A stretch of 64,000 nucleotides of DNA from Bretschneidera sinensis (Eukaryota > Streptophyta > Magnoliopsida > Brassicales > Akaniaceae), in contig CM043697.1 of NCBI GenBank assembly GCA_023935145.1, positions 54,600,001 to 54,664,000 on the forward strand, written 5' to 3'. The notes below the pieces were generated by a model, which saw only the letters and a list, made by a program, of their open reading frames with translations, was not told where the DNA came from and did no database searches. The position numbers were made by a program, and so were the translations under genes. How positions within the stretch are numbered: position 1 is the first letter of the stretch; each line of letters opens with the position of its first letter. Shown here piece after piece: positions 1 to 10,722 of this stretch.

Positions 1-220
1 CCTAGCGCACAAAAACCCTGTGACTAAAATTTTAGACATTCTAAGGCATGGTAATCGCATCTTTTCCAAGGTTTCTTAAGTTCTAGCTGTAGACTGCATC
101 AAGTGATTAAGAAAAGAATAACGTGAAGTGATTAAAAAAAAAGTCTAGTGTAAATTTGGTCCTTCAATTTAGGAGTGGTCACAATTTGATCCCTAAACAA
201 AAAAAAAAAGTAGTTTTAAT
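1..220. other. Non-coding left edge with short repeat Z
   Basis: No gene is visible. Bases about 110-205 (block Z: GTGAAGTGATTAAA, then a segment containing TTTAGGAGTGGT) recur as the reverse complement at 48976-49058, beside the poly-T end of a LINE remnant. Z is therefore a dispersed or duplicated block of unknown nature, adjoining the start of repeat X1. Confidence 0.5.
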
Positions 221-1567
221 TGAATCTGAAGAACTTTGAATTTAATTCTGCTTAAAAATAATGAGAATATTTTGGTAAAGTTTTGTGATAGAAAGAGAGA
301 AGAAAAGAAAGAAAAACATTATCTAAAAACCGAGGAGAACCAGGTACACATAGGTGCACAAACACCACTTCAAATGGTCCTGCAAGGCATGATTGTTTTA
401 GCTATAAATTGAGAGTCGTTAGTTAAAATGAGAGTCGTCATATCGTGTTTGTTAGTTTTTAACAGTTCAGATCGTGTCGATTTAAAAAAAGTTGTTACCA
501 TTTTAAAATCTTATACCCTTTTTGTTTAAATCACACAACGAACATAAGCTTAGGGCAATGGCTCCTCTACGAGGATGCACACATTCAAATGCACCTAAAG
601 CACCAAGATTAGGCTCAGAAGCGCACAGTGCGTTGCACTTGAGCCTTCACTCTATCCCTTACAACACAAGCAAAAGAAAACTCCAAATAAATGCTTATAA
701 AGCACATTGCTTTTTCTTTTCTTATCAATGTGGGACAAAGCCAATTAAGTTTTCAAACAATCATTTACTCTCATTTTAGGCTTAATAATTTCTCTTCTTT
801 GAGCCTCATTTTCAACCAAAATAAATACTCATTAAATCTCCAACTTGAGATTTATTGAAAACACCTAATTAAAAGTAATTTAATGACCATTAATTAGTTT
901 AAATTTAAAACCTAAAATGATCCAAAATCAGCTTTCTAATGCTGATTTTCTCAACATACAACACGTTACTTGGAAAGATTTAAGAGTATTCCAACTAAAT
1001 GACTTAAAAATGCGAGACGTGTGGTTTAGTTTGTAATGAAACCTATTTGGTTGCTGATTTTAAACAAGGATCCTAACACGATGTAAGAATTACTATGAGG
1101 CTCTCGTTTGATTTAAGACTGGTGGGAAGTTTGAACTTTGAGGTCCAAGATGCTAATTATTACACTTGATGACATTGTCAATAGCATCCAATGAAATGTA
1201 CGTACATGCAGTAATGTATAACTAAGGAGCCCTTTTGTATTCAACCAAAGAGTAAACGAACTGAAATTTGAGTTAAATCCCACAAATTTGAACCCAAGTT
1301 TCCATGTGATACAAATTTACCCTTTATTAGTAGAAATGAATGTATCATGTTAAGGGTACTAATAATAATAAATACAATAAAAACTATAATGGAAATCCCA
1401 TCAATTTGTAAGAGCTGGAAAATAGTAATGAGAATAGAAGAAAAACAAAATTTAGAAGAGGTTCTTTATATGAAACTCATAAGGCGAAGATCCTATGTGA
1501 AGACTCGAATCCAAGCATTTCTAGTGAACTGGACAAGCTTTTACCACTAAAGCGCTTGTTGGCAAAA
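221..1567 (+). repeat. Repeat X, copy 1 (internally deleted)
   Basis: This stretch aligns by eye with 55636-57560 (X3), and its part from about 960 also aligns with 4926-5480 (X2). It lacks the TRIM found in X3; the empty site TTTTC is at 717-721. Near 1493 it jumps over about 900 bases present in X2 (5480-6375), and at about 1567 it joins directly to repeat Y. No reading frame is conserved between the copies, so I treat it as non-coding. Confidence 0.75.
1493..1567 (-). repeat. SINE-like promoter remnant (copy 1)
   Basis: On the minus strand this segment reads AGTGGTAAAAGCTTG, then GGATTCGAGTCTTC. That resembles the A and B boxes of a tRNA-derived RNA polymerase III promoter (B-box consensus GGTTCGANTCC). 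Better-preserved relatives are at about 6240-6440 and 58380-58570. The SINE assignment is an inference from the two boxes only. Confidence 0.35.
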
Positions 1568-3080
1568 AAAATATAAGGGAGTCCCTAAATATACACGTGT
1601 TGACATCTTAAAATTGATTTTTCTGCCATGCCATAATTTAGACCAATACATGTGTGTTTTATACCTATCTGGATACTCCATATTTGAGAATTGAAATGAA
1701 TGTCAAGATTATGGTGAAATTGAATGTCATCGTAACAAACTTGGATTTCGATATTTTTCATTTTATGATGTAGCATTCAATCTTACCATGAATTTGACTC
1801 CACTTCAATTCTCAAATGGAAAAGATGCAAATCCATTTTATAAATAAAATGAGGGTATAAAGTAATAAGACAAGAAGATAAAAATGAAGCCATGTATTTC
1901 AAAGAATGATCAAAAGATTAGCAACAAGTACGCAGATGGTGGAACCTTGAAGCACATGTACTTGGATTAATTGAGGAATTCTCCCTCTAAGGCCAATGGA
2001 GTTGCAAGAGTTGGTTTTCTTTTGTCTTTTTCCACTTGCCATGTGGAATCTTCTTATTTGTTTGGTAGTTATATAGGTTAGTAGAAGTTATTTCTACTTG
2101 TTTGGTGTGAGACATGTACAACATGTGTCATGTGTTTATAGATTAGATAGTTATTTCCAAGTAGTGGGAAGTTTTCTAAACCTCTATATCCTATATAAAC
2201 CGATTCATATTCAAATAATAAAATACCCAAAACTTTTAGCATAAAACTAAATTTGTCTTCCCTATCACAGGAGTAGTTGTAATGTAACTTAGGAGTAGAA
2301 GTAGCTATCAAGATCCAGTTGTTAGTACTAAGTATTAGGACTTGTTGATATAAATTACAATAATTTGCTCAAGATAGAAATTAAAAAGACTTAAGAAAAT
2401 TTAACAGGTTATTTAGTAATGGACTAAGGCACAACACTCGCTCTCTTTAAGGTGATTCAAGCCACTACGAGAGTCACTTCTCGATCGGTGCAACAAGACC
2501 ACCGACTTGTCACCCACAGGATATAACAACACAACTTTAATACATTGTATATCTCTCTCGATTTTGCACTAAAAGGAGAGGTTATAGCTCCACAAAATAT
2601 ACCTTTCTTTATCCAAAAAAATAAAAAGAACAACAAAATGAGAATAAAAGCCCATATAAGAGTGAAGTGGGTTGAGATGTCTCAAAAAGACTCTCATGTA
2701 AGCCTTATATGTAGGCTTAGTGAGTTAGGGGTTAGTAGGAATGGAGTTACACATATTGTGTAACTTAATGTAACTGTCACACATAAAATATTTCCACTAA
2801 AACTCTTCATTCTCTTATATTAAATGCATATTTAATTATTTATTATTTATTATTGAAATATCTATTTCTCCCAAAATTTTAATAAAAAAATAAAACACTA
2901 TGATAATAAAATTATTGCGCAAAGGTAGACCATTATGCATTATGAAGGTGTGCTCTGCATTGAACCTTCACTGAAGGATTTAACGATTCCTATTTTAGAA
3001 CTAGTAGTAGTCCAAACCTTGAACTATAGTTGTTTAAGAGAGATATGATATTGCTTCACACATATAACAGTCTAGGTATC
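1568..3080 (+). repeat. Repeat Y, copy 1, left part
   Basis: Aligns with 59641-61165. No conserved open reading frame. It includes an LTR-like stretch (about 2040-2310) with a TATA box, and a stretch at 2420-2520 (GGTGATTCAAGCCAC and following) that recurs at 60538. Y is split by a solo LTR at 3081-4336 and resumes at 4342. What Y derives from is unknown; remnants of an old copia-type LTR are plausible. Confidence 0.7.
2192..2199 (+). promoter_or_regulatory. TATA-like box in repeat Y1
   Basis: TATATAAA follows a CCTCTATATC context and precedes an AATAATAAAAT run. The arrangement is typical of the U3/R boundary in plant copia-like LTRs. The same box is kept in Y2 at 60275-60282. Activity is not demonstrated. 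Confidence 0.35.
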
Positions 3081-4341
3081 TGATGAGAGCCATAAAATGC
3101 ATCTCAACAGTGCTTAATTGTTATCATTTTAGGGTTGGTCTCAGTCTTAATTGCACTTTTATACATTAATAACTCTAAAGTAATCTGCTTGGATCATTGA
3201 CTTATTTCGGTGCATTTTCAGGTACTTTGAGTCCAAAAGAGAAGGAAAAGTGATCGTTACTCAAAGCACTAAGATTCCATGCATAACAGAGTGTCAGAGT
3301 GGTTGCGAAGAAGCAAACATGAAGAAAAATCAAGCCATCAGTGTGCGCCGCGGCCTGAACAAAGGAGAGCCGCGACGCCCAGAAGCCTCCACATCTTGAA
3401 CCACCAGTGTGCGTCATGGTGCCCCTCAGCCAAGGCCGCAGCATCCAGAAGCCACCCAACCAAAGCTGAAGGCGAGGCCGCAGCGCCCATAAAGGAGAGC
3501 CACAACACGCACAAGATGTTTTGTCTCCGAGTCAGAACTTAATTAGGGTTTTTATGATAGATTAAACCCTAAAACACCTTTGGACCCTTTGTTATATAAA
3601 TAGATCACTTAGGGTTTGATAATCAAATCATCGATTAGAGGGCCAAAGGTCAAGAAACTCAAGCATGAGCCCCATGGCTGATTAACCTCTAAGCAAGGCA
3701 AATGGATGAATCCCTAGGTGTAGTTGTTCTTATTTTCTTTTCTTGATTCAGTTATAGTTTGGATTTATTATCACTAAACATTGTTATGATTTACTTTTTA
3801 ATCTAATTAGAAGATTTTCCCTTAATTCAGTGATTGCATCTTTCTCCCCCATATAAGTCTAGCCATGCTCTTCTTATGTGATGTTGTTGAGGTGTGATTG
3901 AGTTCGGTAGATTTCTCTTATAGATTTTTCCATTACTGCGGTATTGTCATTATGATATATTGTCGTTTCTTGATAATCTATAAGTTAGGTCATGTGTGCT
4001 TGAAAGTAAAATGGTATTTCATAACAATTACATTAGGGTTTACATATGCATAATTGAATATTTGTTGATTGCTTGTTTGGGATGTGAAACTTGCAATCGA
4101 GATAAAAACAACTGAATTGAGATTGGAATAAGGCAATTAACCTAGGGAGGATTCCCAAAACCTTGTTGTTTATCCACTATATTCCTCAATCTATTTACAC
4201 AATACTTTATTCTCTCACTTGATCTTTATCGTTCGTTTTAAGGTTTGCATTTTCTCTTGTAGATTGCTTGTCTCCTTGTGGAATTGACACCCCAAAGCTG
4301 TGCTACAATTACTGCGTTATACTTTGGGCGTAATCAGTATC
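3076..4341 (+). mobile_element. Solo LTR of the F family with TSD
   Basis: A 1,256-base LTR (3081-4336) begins TGATGAGAGCC and ends GCGTAATCA. It is flanked by perfect duplications GTATC at 3076-3080 and 4337-4341. The uninterrupted site is present in Y2 at 61161-61165. It matches the F-element LTRs at 26748-28261 and 32684-34199 but lacks a block of about 210 bases they carry. A TATA-like sequence lies at 3593-3602, and a GC-rich island of CGCGGC-type motifs at about 3330-3510. Small frames inside it are not genes. A solo LTR usually results from recombination between the two LTRs of a full element. Confidence 0.93.
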
Positions 4342-4925
4342 GATATGAGTTTTATTGGCCAGTATGTTACGGCCTTGTTCTTATCCCAGTTTCATAAGCG
4401 ATATAGAGAACAAACCAAGTTCTCCTAGGAATTGGCCTCACTTCCATGCTCACATAGGTGAAATCCATCAAGGATGCACTTGTAATTATAACACCCCACT
4501 CATAAGAGCTATGAATTTTCGTTAATATTTTAAAACTTCAACCTCTCATTTCATTATAGGATATATAAATTAACATCATAGGACATGAAATTAGTTGGGA
4601 AAGAGTCACCGAGCAACCATATGTGGAGTTTTCTTTCTGAAAGAATCTTTGGGTGGTCCCGTAAGTAAAACTTTTAACCCTGAGGGAAAAGTTGAGCAAT
4701 CATAGGGGTGGCTTTCAAAACCTGAAGGTGACTTTGAGCATTCATAGGCGACTTTCATCCTCGTGAAAGAATCACTAAGCAATCATAGGTGGAACTTTTT
4801 TCGGGAAAGACACCACGCAACTGTAGGTGAATCTTTCCACCATTGCATGAATTATGTGAGTGGCACGGTTTCAATCTAATTCATTTTATTTTTTATCTTC
4901 CATGCTGAATTTTGTTGATGAAAAA
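4342..4925 (+). repeat. Repeat Y, copy 1, right part
   Basis: Aligns with 61166-61740. Contains several copies of a GAGCAATCATAGG-like phrase about 50-60 bases apart (about 4600-4830), also seen in Y2. Nothing in it is recognisable as a gene. At about 4925 it runs into the second copy of X. Confidence 0.7.
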
Positions 4926-6239
4926 CTAGCATTAATAATTTGGCACAGCTACAACATGTTTTTGAAAAGATTTAAGAGGACTTCAACCAAATGACTTGTA
5001 AATGCGAGACGTCTGGTTTGGTGTGTAGTGAAACCTATTTGGTTGCTAATTTTAAACAAGGGTCCTAACATTACGTAAGAAATACTACAGGGCTCTCATT
5101 TCATTTAAGGCGGTAGGAAATTTGAACTTTGAGGTCCAAGATGCTAATGATTACACTTGATGACATTGTCAATAGCATCCAACGAAATATACATTCATGC
5201 AGTATTGTATAACTAAAGAGCCCTTATGTATTCAACCAAAGAGTAAACGAATTGAAACTTGAGTTAAATCCCGCCAATTTGAACCAATGTTGCCACGTGA
5301 TTTTACAAATTTATTCTTTATTAATAGAAAGAAATTTATCATGTCACGGATACTAAAATAATAAATACAATAAAAACTATAATGGAAATTTTATCAATTT
5401 GCAGGAACTGGAAAAATAGAGATGAGAATAGAAGAAAAACAAAATTTAGAAGAGGTTCTCTATACGAGACTTATAAGGTCTCATTTAAAATTTTTACTTT
5501 TACAATAAAATAAATCATTAGTGAAAGTTTTAAAGTTACAAACAATCAAGACGTTTTGATAAGTTTTAATATTTGATTTAAATTCTAAATTTTTTGTATA
5601 AAATATTATAAGTTTTTAAATTTTTGATGAAATATGAGTTAAGTCATACATCAAAATAAAAATTTGTCCTAAAATTTATGCATAAGTTTTACTGAATAAT
5701 AAAGTCGAATATTGAATTATATTTTTGAAAGTATTCGTTTTTTGGTGGAGCCTTAGTAAATTATGGAAATAATCATATGATTGATTTGATTTGTAGACTA
5801 CAAGTAAAAAAAAAAATACTTTGGGATGGCTAAAATTAATTATAGGATGAGATCGATCTTTTTGGAAAAGACATGAACCTATGCCACTTTGTAAGAAGAC
5901 CATCGACCAAATCTAAAAAAGAGACAAGTTTAGAATCCTAGCATTTAAGAGGAAAAATAAATAAATAGATGTTGATGTTTATTGCAAGAGAGAAAAAAAT
6001 GGAAAGTTATTTTGGTAACCAATCTTTTTCTTTGCTTATTTTAATGTAAGATTTATTTGTAAGGACCTAAAAATATATGTTTACCACAATGATGATGTAG
6101 CAACATTTGATTTGTCGATACTATATAGAGCTTATACAATATCAATGGATCAAATATAAACTCTTTATTAAAAAATTTCCAAAAAAAGAAACACTTATCA
6201 TGGTTTCTAAAGTGAGTAAACAGGTAAGCTCCTCACAAA

Positions 6240-6440
6240 CCCATTAGGGAGTATTGAGCTCTAGCACAAGTAAATCTGAAGTAATATTCACTATATCGAC
6301 GTCGGGGTCAGAGCTAAGGATCACTCCACACTTCGAACTATGAAAGTTTAGGTTAGCACTAAACAAGCATTTATGGGAAAACTCGAATCCAAGCATTTCT
6401 AATGAAGTAGATGAGCTCTTGCCATTAAAGTACTTGTTGG
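6240..6440 (-). repeat. SINE-like tRNA-derived remnant (copy 2)
   Basis: The minus strand reads TGGCAAGAGCTC, then GGATTCGAGTTTTCC about 40 bases later, resembling pol III A and B boxes. A body of about 150 bases follows and ends near 6240. The same order is seen at 58570-58380 in X3. It is part of X, so it duplicated with X rather than inserting independently here. An old pol-III-type SINE is the best guess, not proven. Confidence 0.4.
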
Positions 6441-6908
6441 CAAAAAAAAAGCACCAATCAAACCATATACGATGATATATCTCTCTTTCTTTTTTCACAT
6501 TTTCCTAAATCCAAATAATCTCTTTAATTCAGTACATTGAAATGAGTTGCAACCAGATTTGTGCTCTGTTTCATTATGCCTCAAATAAATGAGACACTGT
6601 ACCATCCAAGAAATTGTTCTATGACATGACGTACTTGTTAATGCATGAGAGTATTGAATGACTTAGGAAACTAAATTTCTAAGCAAGCTTCCTTTTTTTC
6701 CCTTCATATGACTCATTCCATTATTCTAATCTTTTAGCAACATTGGTCAAGAGTCAATACACTTGAACAAATTAAGAAAAGAAAAATACAAGTCATATTG
6801 CAATACTATTAAAACCTTCATATCCTCCAGCATAATCTTCATTAATCTCCCCTAAAAAAAGAATAAATCTTCATTAATTACTCAAATTTTTGCTATTTTT
6901 TTCACTGA

Positions 6909-6942
6909 TCCCCCCCCCCCCCCCCACACACACACACACAAA
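6909..6942. repeat. Poly-C run followed by (CA)n
   Basis: About 16 C residues are followed by about nine CA units. This simple sequence lies immediately upstream of the peptide-like frame. Its length is likely polymorphic and sensitive to sequencing error. Confidence 0.9.
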
Positions 6943-7194
6943 ATGATGAAGCACCCAAATAAGCTTGTTATAGTAACATTAATTATAATACTATTTCTTG
7001 CGAGCATGTAATCTCATATTGAAGCTAGCAGAGTTCTTAGAGAAGAAGAAAAAGAAGAATGGATGAAGAAAGATTATGGACTCTTGATACAGTTGTTTTT
7101 GCAGAGGGGTTGCATCCCTTCAGGAGGAATACTCCCACATTCACTCCCGGCAAGGGTAGTCCTCCTTGCCCATGAACAACCAAATTAAGGACCT
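6943..7194 (+). pseudogene. Broken secreted-peptide-like gene
   Basis: Two in-frame ATGs (6943, 6946) start a basic then strongly hydrophobic stretch (KLVIVTLIIILFLASM), typical of a signal peptide. A TAA stop follows at 7009-7011. The same frame then reads HIEASRVLREEEKEEWMKKD, an acidic variable region like that of short plant peptide precursors, and reaches RGCIPSGG. After that the peptide-like signature (NTPTFTPGKGSPPCP, 7128-7172) continues only in a frame shifted by one base. One stop and one frameshift therefore separate this from an intact precursor of about 80 residues. The tail recalls PPSGG..CT..PG..CP motifs of small signalling peptides of the CTNIP/SCREW type; that comparison is from memory and weak. 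The locus is absent from X3. Confidence 0.4.
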
Positions 7195-7400
7195 TAATTT
7201 GCAGGACATCTCCACATGGTCAAATGGTTCCATTTAGTGCAGTTAATTAGTTATAAATAAAAATATTTTGCAGCAAATTAGCAACATCAAGAATTTCTTT
7301 GAATTTTTAATTACTAGCAGACGGTTTGTTATGGATACCAATTTGCAAATGTGAAAACCATATTTAGCAAATTAATTTATTTACGTTAATTAATTAGTCT

Positions 7401-8424
7401 CAAATTGTTGGAAATCACATTGACAAGATGCCCAGATGGTGATCTTCCAAACACCCAAGTCTAGAATGACTTGTAGAAATAAATACAACAATCGAAAGTA
7501 AGAAAGAAAATAAGACAAGCGATTTGTTATCGAGGTTCGGCAATAGCCTACGTCCCCGTAAGTTCCTCTGAACTCTCTGCACTAAATCAATGGTTCTTTA
7601 CAATTACAACAACCTTCTCCAAGAAACCTGAAGTTCTTGAAGAAACCAAGAAGAGAAGAAAGGAAGAAGATAAAAACTAACAATGCTTTCTATCTAATCT
7701 AGACTCTTCTCTCTTTACAACCAGCCTCACTACAATGAGTCCCTCTTGTGTTTGTGTCTTTGCACTCTTACACAATTCTCTCTTGTATTTTACTCTTTAC
7801 AATTGATCTCAAACAACGTCACAATGTAATTCATAATGAGAATGAAGCTAGGTGACCCTTTATATAGTGCACCAACTTCTCGTCCATTCTTGAGAGTCAA
7901 TCCTCACCCTTAGATCTTGATGACCACTTAACTATGGCCCTCCATCAATCCTAATTGGTGCTGTTCATTTTAACCTTGCATCCATGCACCTAAGAGGAGG
8001 TTCAAGCAAGCTGTTGAAGTGTGCTTCAGTTTGCCTAGCGCCTAGGCGCTGAACAGGGGGCGGTGCGGCGCTTGGCAGAGAGTCCCTTTGCACACTTTCT
8101 GGGTGGTGTGGCACTGGTGGAGGAGCAGTGCGGCGCTGGCCTTCTTCCAGTACCTCTCTTGCTAAGTGGCATAGCGCTGGTGAGGGAGGGGCATAGCACA
8201 CACTGATGCTGCCCTTCACACAGTAGTGCGCACACCTTTTCCAGATTGTGAGCTGAAGCGCACACACTACTGTGCCTACCTTTACCTTGCTCCAAAGTGA
8301 TGCACACACTTGTGTGCAGTCCTTTAACTTACTGTATTTTAATCTTCCAACCTTGGTTTAGACTTTAACCATCTTTGAACCATGTTTAGACATGTTTAAA
8401 CCTTAGACAAATAACAACACAAAT
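7401..8424 (-). mobile_element. Solo LTR of the G family with TSD
   Basis: The LTR (7406-8419, 1,014 bases) has perfect terminal inverted repeats TGTTG/CAACA and 5-bp duplications CAAAT at 7401-7405 and 8420-8424. X3 carries the unoccupied site at 58815-58819. Its reverse complement matches the element G LTR at 62121-63008, including the end that lies next to a primer-binding site there, so it is in minus orientation. A TATA box read on the minus strand lies at about 7859-7866. A GC-rich segment at 8020-8290 creates spurious overlapping minus-strand frames that are not genes. Confidence 0.93.
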
Positions 8425-8470
8425 AATTGGGAACATATATATGCCCCAATCAAAAGTCGTTTATGGTTAT
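8425..8470 (+). repeat. Repeat X, copy 2, short middle piece
   Basis: AATTGGG to GGTTAT parallels 58820-58865. It ends exactly at the insertion point of element D; the last five bases GTTAT form the left TSD. Confidence 0.8.
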
Positions 8471-8987
8471 TGTTGATACCAAAAATTTGTTGCTGAGCTG
8501 AAGGTCGACATTTAGTGATCTATACAAAGGGAAAGGGGTAAATTAAAAGTCACCGGAGGATAGGGGGTGATGCCTCTGAAGATACTCTGATGCTTTTTTC
8601 AATATAAGGTCTTTAAGGAAATAGGGGGCTTGTGATTTGGTGTTTTCATAAATGAACTTAAAAAATTGAAGATGTATTGGATTCACATACCTTGAGCCTT
8701 TTATAGTGATTCAGAGGCAAGTTGGCCACGTGCTTGGGATAGGATGATCCTTGAGATCCTGCTCCTCGCGACAGAGGATCTAATCATGTGTCTAAGGACG
8801 ATTCAATCCCTGTAATCATGCTTACACTTCTACATGGGAGAGTTCGTGACTGACAATGGCGTTGACCAATTGCTTGTCCACGTGTCAGTAGGCTATTGGA
8901 GAGGGGTTATCCACGTGTCATCTGGCTACTGGGAAAATTTGTACACGCGTCAGTTGGCCATTGGAGGGAGAATTATTGGCTGTATCA
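8471..8987 (-). repeat. Element D 3' LTR
   Basis: Starts TGTTGATACC and ends GGCTGTATCA in plus orientation. Matches 45254-45768 throughout. The purine-rich minus-strand sequence AAGGAAGTAAGGGGCTC (8988-9004 region) directly abuts it and fits a polypurine tract, supporting minus orientation. Confidence 0.88.
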
Positions 8988-9054
8988 GAGCCCCTTACTT
9001 CCTTAAGTACATTTATGTTCTTCAAGGAAGTATGATGGGACTTCGACCTTTGAA

Positions 9055-9736
9055 ACACTGGATCGAACATTTGAGCAGCAGTCAATATGCTCGACCTTGG
9101 AGACTTTGGTCCGAGCATGTGAGAAACAGTCAATATACTCAGCCTTGGAAACGTTGGGCCGAGCGTTTGAGAAGTTATCAATATGCTCGGCCTTGGAGAC
9201 GTTGTTCCGAGCATATGAGCAGTAGTCAATATGCTCAGCTTTGGAGATGTTGGTCTGAGAATATGAGCAGCAGTCAATAAGTTCAGCCTTAGAGATGTTG
9301 GTCCGAGGATATGAGCAGCAGTCAATATGTTCGTCCTTATAGACGTTGGTCTGAGCATATGAGCAGCAGTCAATATGCTCGGTCTTTGAGACGTTGGTTC
9401 GAGCATATGAGCAACAGTCAATATGCTCGGCCTTTGAGACGTTGGTCTGAGTATATGAGCAACAGTCAATATGCTCGAACTTAGAAACATTGATCCGAGC
9501 ATATGAGCAACAGTCAATATACTCAGCCTTGGAGACATTAGTCCGAGCATATGAGCAGTAGTCAATATGCTCGGTATTGGAGATGTTGGTCTGAGCATAT
9601 GAGAAACAGTCAATATACTCGGTATTGGAGACATTAGTCCAAGTATATGAGCATCAGTCAATATGCTCAGCATTGGAGACTTTAGTCTGAGCATATGAGC
9701 AGCAGTCAATATGCTCGGCCTAGGAGATGTTGGTTC
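9055..9736. repeat. 48-bp minisatellite, about 14 units
   Basis: A phrase of the type GAGCATATGAGCAGCAGTCA recurs at a strict 48-base spacing (for example TCAAT at 9082, 9130, 9178, 9226 and 9274). Because 48 is 16 codons, frames stay open on both strands, which explains a 263-residue minus frame (9709-8918) and a 148-residue plus frame (8834-9280). Neither resembles a protein family. The array lies between the 3' LTR of D and the start of its antisense ORF, so it could act as an upstream regulatory region for that ORF (inference). Confidence 0.95.
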
Positions 9737-9784
9737 AAGTTGTCTGTCCTTGAAATCCTTAGTAGTTTCTTGGGTTTTTTCTTC

Positions 9785-9990
9785 TGGAGTTTTTAGTGGA
9801 CTTTTGGGCTTCTCCTTTTGAGCCCCTGGTGGGCTTTTGGGCTTTCTTCCCTTGGAGTTCTTAGTGGACCTTTAGGCTTCTCTCTTTGAGCCCCTGGTGA
9901 GCCTTTGAGCTTTCTTCCATTGGAGTTCTTAGTGTACTTTTGGGCTTCTCCCTTAGAGCCCCTGGTGGCTTTTTTGGCTTACACTAATGG
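9785..9990. repeat. 68-bp tandem repeat, three units
   Basis: GGAGTT at 9786, 9854 and 9922 marks a 68-base period. Each unit carries GGGCTTCTC and GAGCCCCTGGTG. It lies just beyond the 48-bp array within element D. It is unrelated in sequence to the 48-bp unit. Confidence 0.9.
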
Positions 9991-10722
9991 TCTTTTGGAC
10001 AATGTTTCTGTTTTTAGGCTTTGGACAATTTGCTTGACCTTTTGGGGCCCATAAAAGATTAAGCCTTTAGGCCATTTCTAGAACCTTTTGTGAGGTCATT
10101 TAATGCAGGAGCATTAGGTCGTTTTAAACATGGAACACTAGCTATTTGATATGTGCAGTTGCTTTGAATGAAGTGGCGGCACTCATTATTGATCGTGTGC
10201 CTTTTGTCGCCTTAGGAAGCGGAATCGTGTGTTGGAGAACGTAACGGCACCTTAGGGTTCCCTTAGCGCCACCTTTTTCATGGCTGAGGGAACTTTACGG
10301 AGTACAAAGGTGCCTCGAGCACATGAAACGTCGCGTCGTTATGATTGTCAAAGCTCTTGAAGAACATAACGATGCCTTGGTCACACCAAACGTCACATCT
10401 TCCCAACTGTAGCGGAGTTAATTCTCCTCATTTTTCATGTCCATATTCCTGTATAAGGTTGGCTCCTTCTCAGTTCTCTTCACCTCATTTTATTTGCAAT
10501 CAGAGAAGAATTTGAGAGCCTATGGAGTCAGTCAAGAGACTGAGAGTGTAAGTTTTATAGTTCTTGGAGTTCGTTGGGAGATTTGGAGAGCTCAGAGGTT
10601 GGTGGAAGCCTTTGGGAGTGCATTCACTTGAAGGAAGATCAAGGTGTGGGATAAAGAAGGGATCACTACTCGGAGTAGGTGCGGGTTTTTAACCTTGGTG
10701 AGTCTTTCTGCCTTCTTTATAA
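9991..10722. other. Element D non-coding spacer upstream of antisense ORF
   Basis: I see no supported gene. The segment holds GC-richer phrases such as CCTTAGGGTTCCC and AACGTCGCGTCG, and a pyrimidine-rich stretch near 10440-10500. It would be the 5' flank of the plus-strand antisense ORF, and reads as 3' untranslated sequence of D on the minus strand. Confidence 0.5.

Larger units (their letters stand above)
4926..7400 (+). repeat. Repeat X, copy 2, left part
   Basis: From ACAACATG near 4926 the sequence re-enters X and parallels 57030-58740. A block of about 670 bases (about 6640-7310) is present here and absent from X3; it holds a poly-C/(CA)n tract and a broken small-peptide-like frame. 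The frame at 6498-6244 on the minus strand is not open in X3 and is rejected as a gene. X2 continues after a solo LTR at 8425-8470 and again after element D at 45774. Confidence 0.75.

Noticed and set aside
3202..3542. Opposed frames of 85 and 87 residues
   Set aside because: GC-rich island of an F-family solo LTR, not conserved as frames in the other F LTRs.
6244..6498. 84-residue minus-strand frame
   Set aside because: The paralogous stretch in X3 has stops, and the region looks like a SINE remnant.
7965..8309. Overlapping minus-strand frames of 114 and 90 residues
   Set aside because: They lie inside the solo LTR 7406-8419 in a GC-rich island. No homologous frame is kept in the G LTR at 62121.
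8918..9709. 263-residue open frame on the minus strand
   Set aside because: It is the 48-bp minisatellite read through. The period is a multiple of three, so frames stay open on both strands; no family resemblance.
9055..9990. CRISPR-like repeat-spacer pattern
   Set aside because: Units are contiguous tandem repeats without unique spacers, in a plant retroelement.
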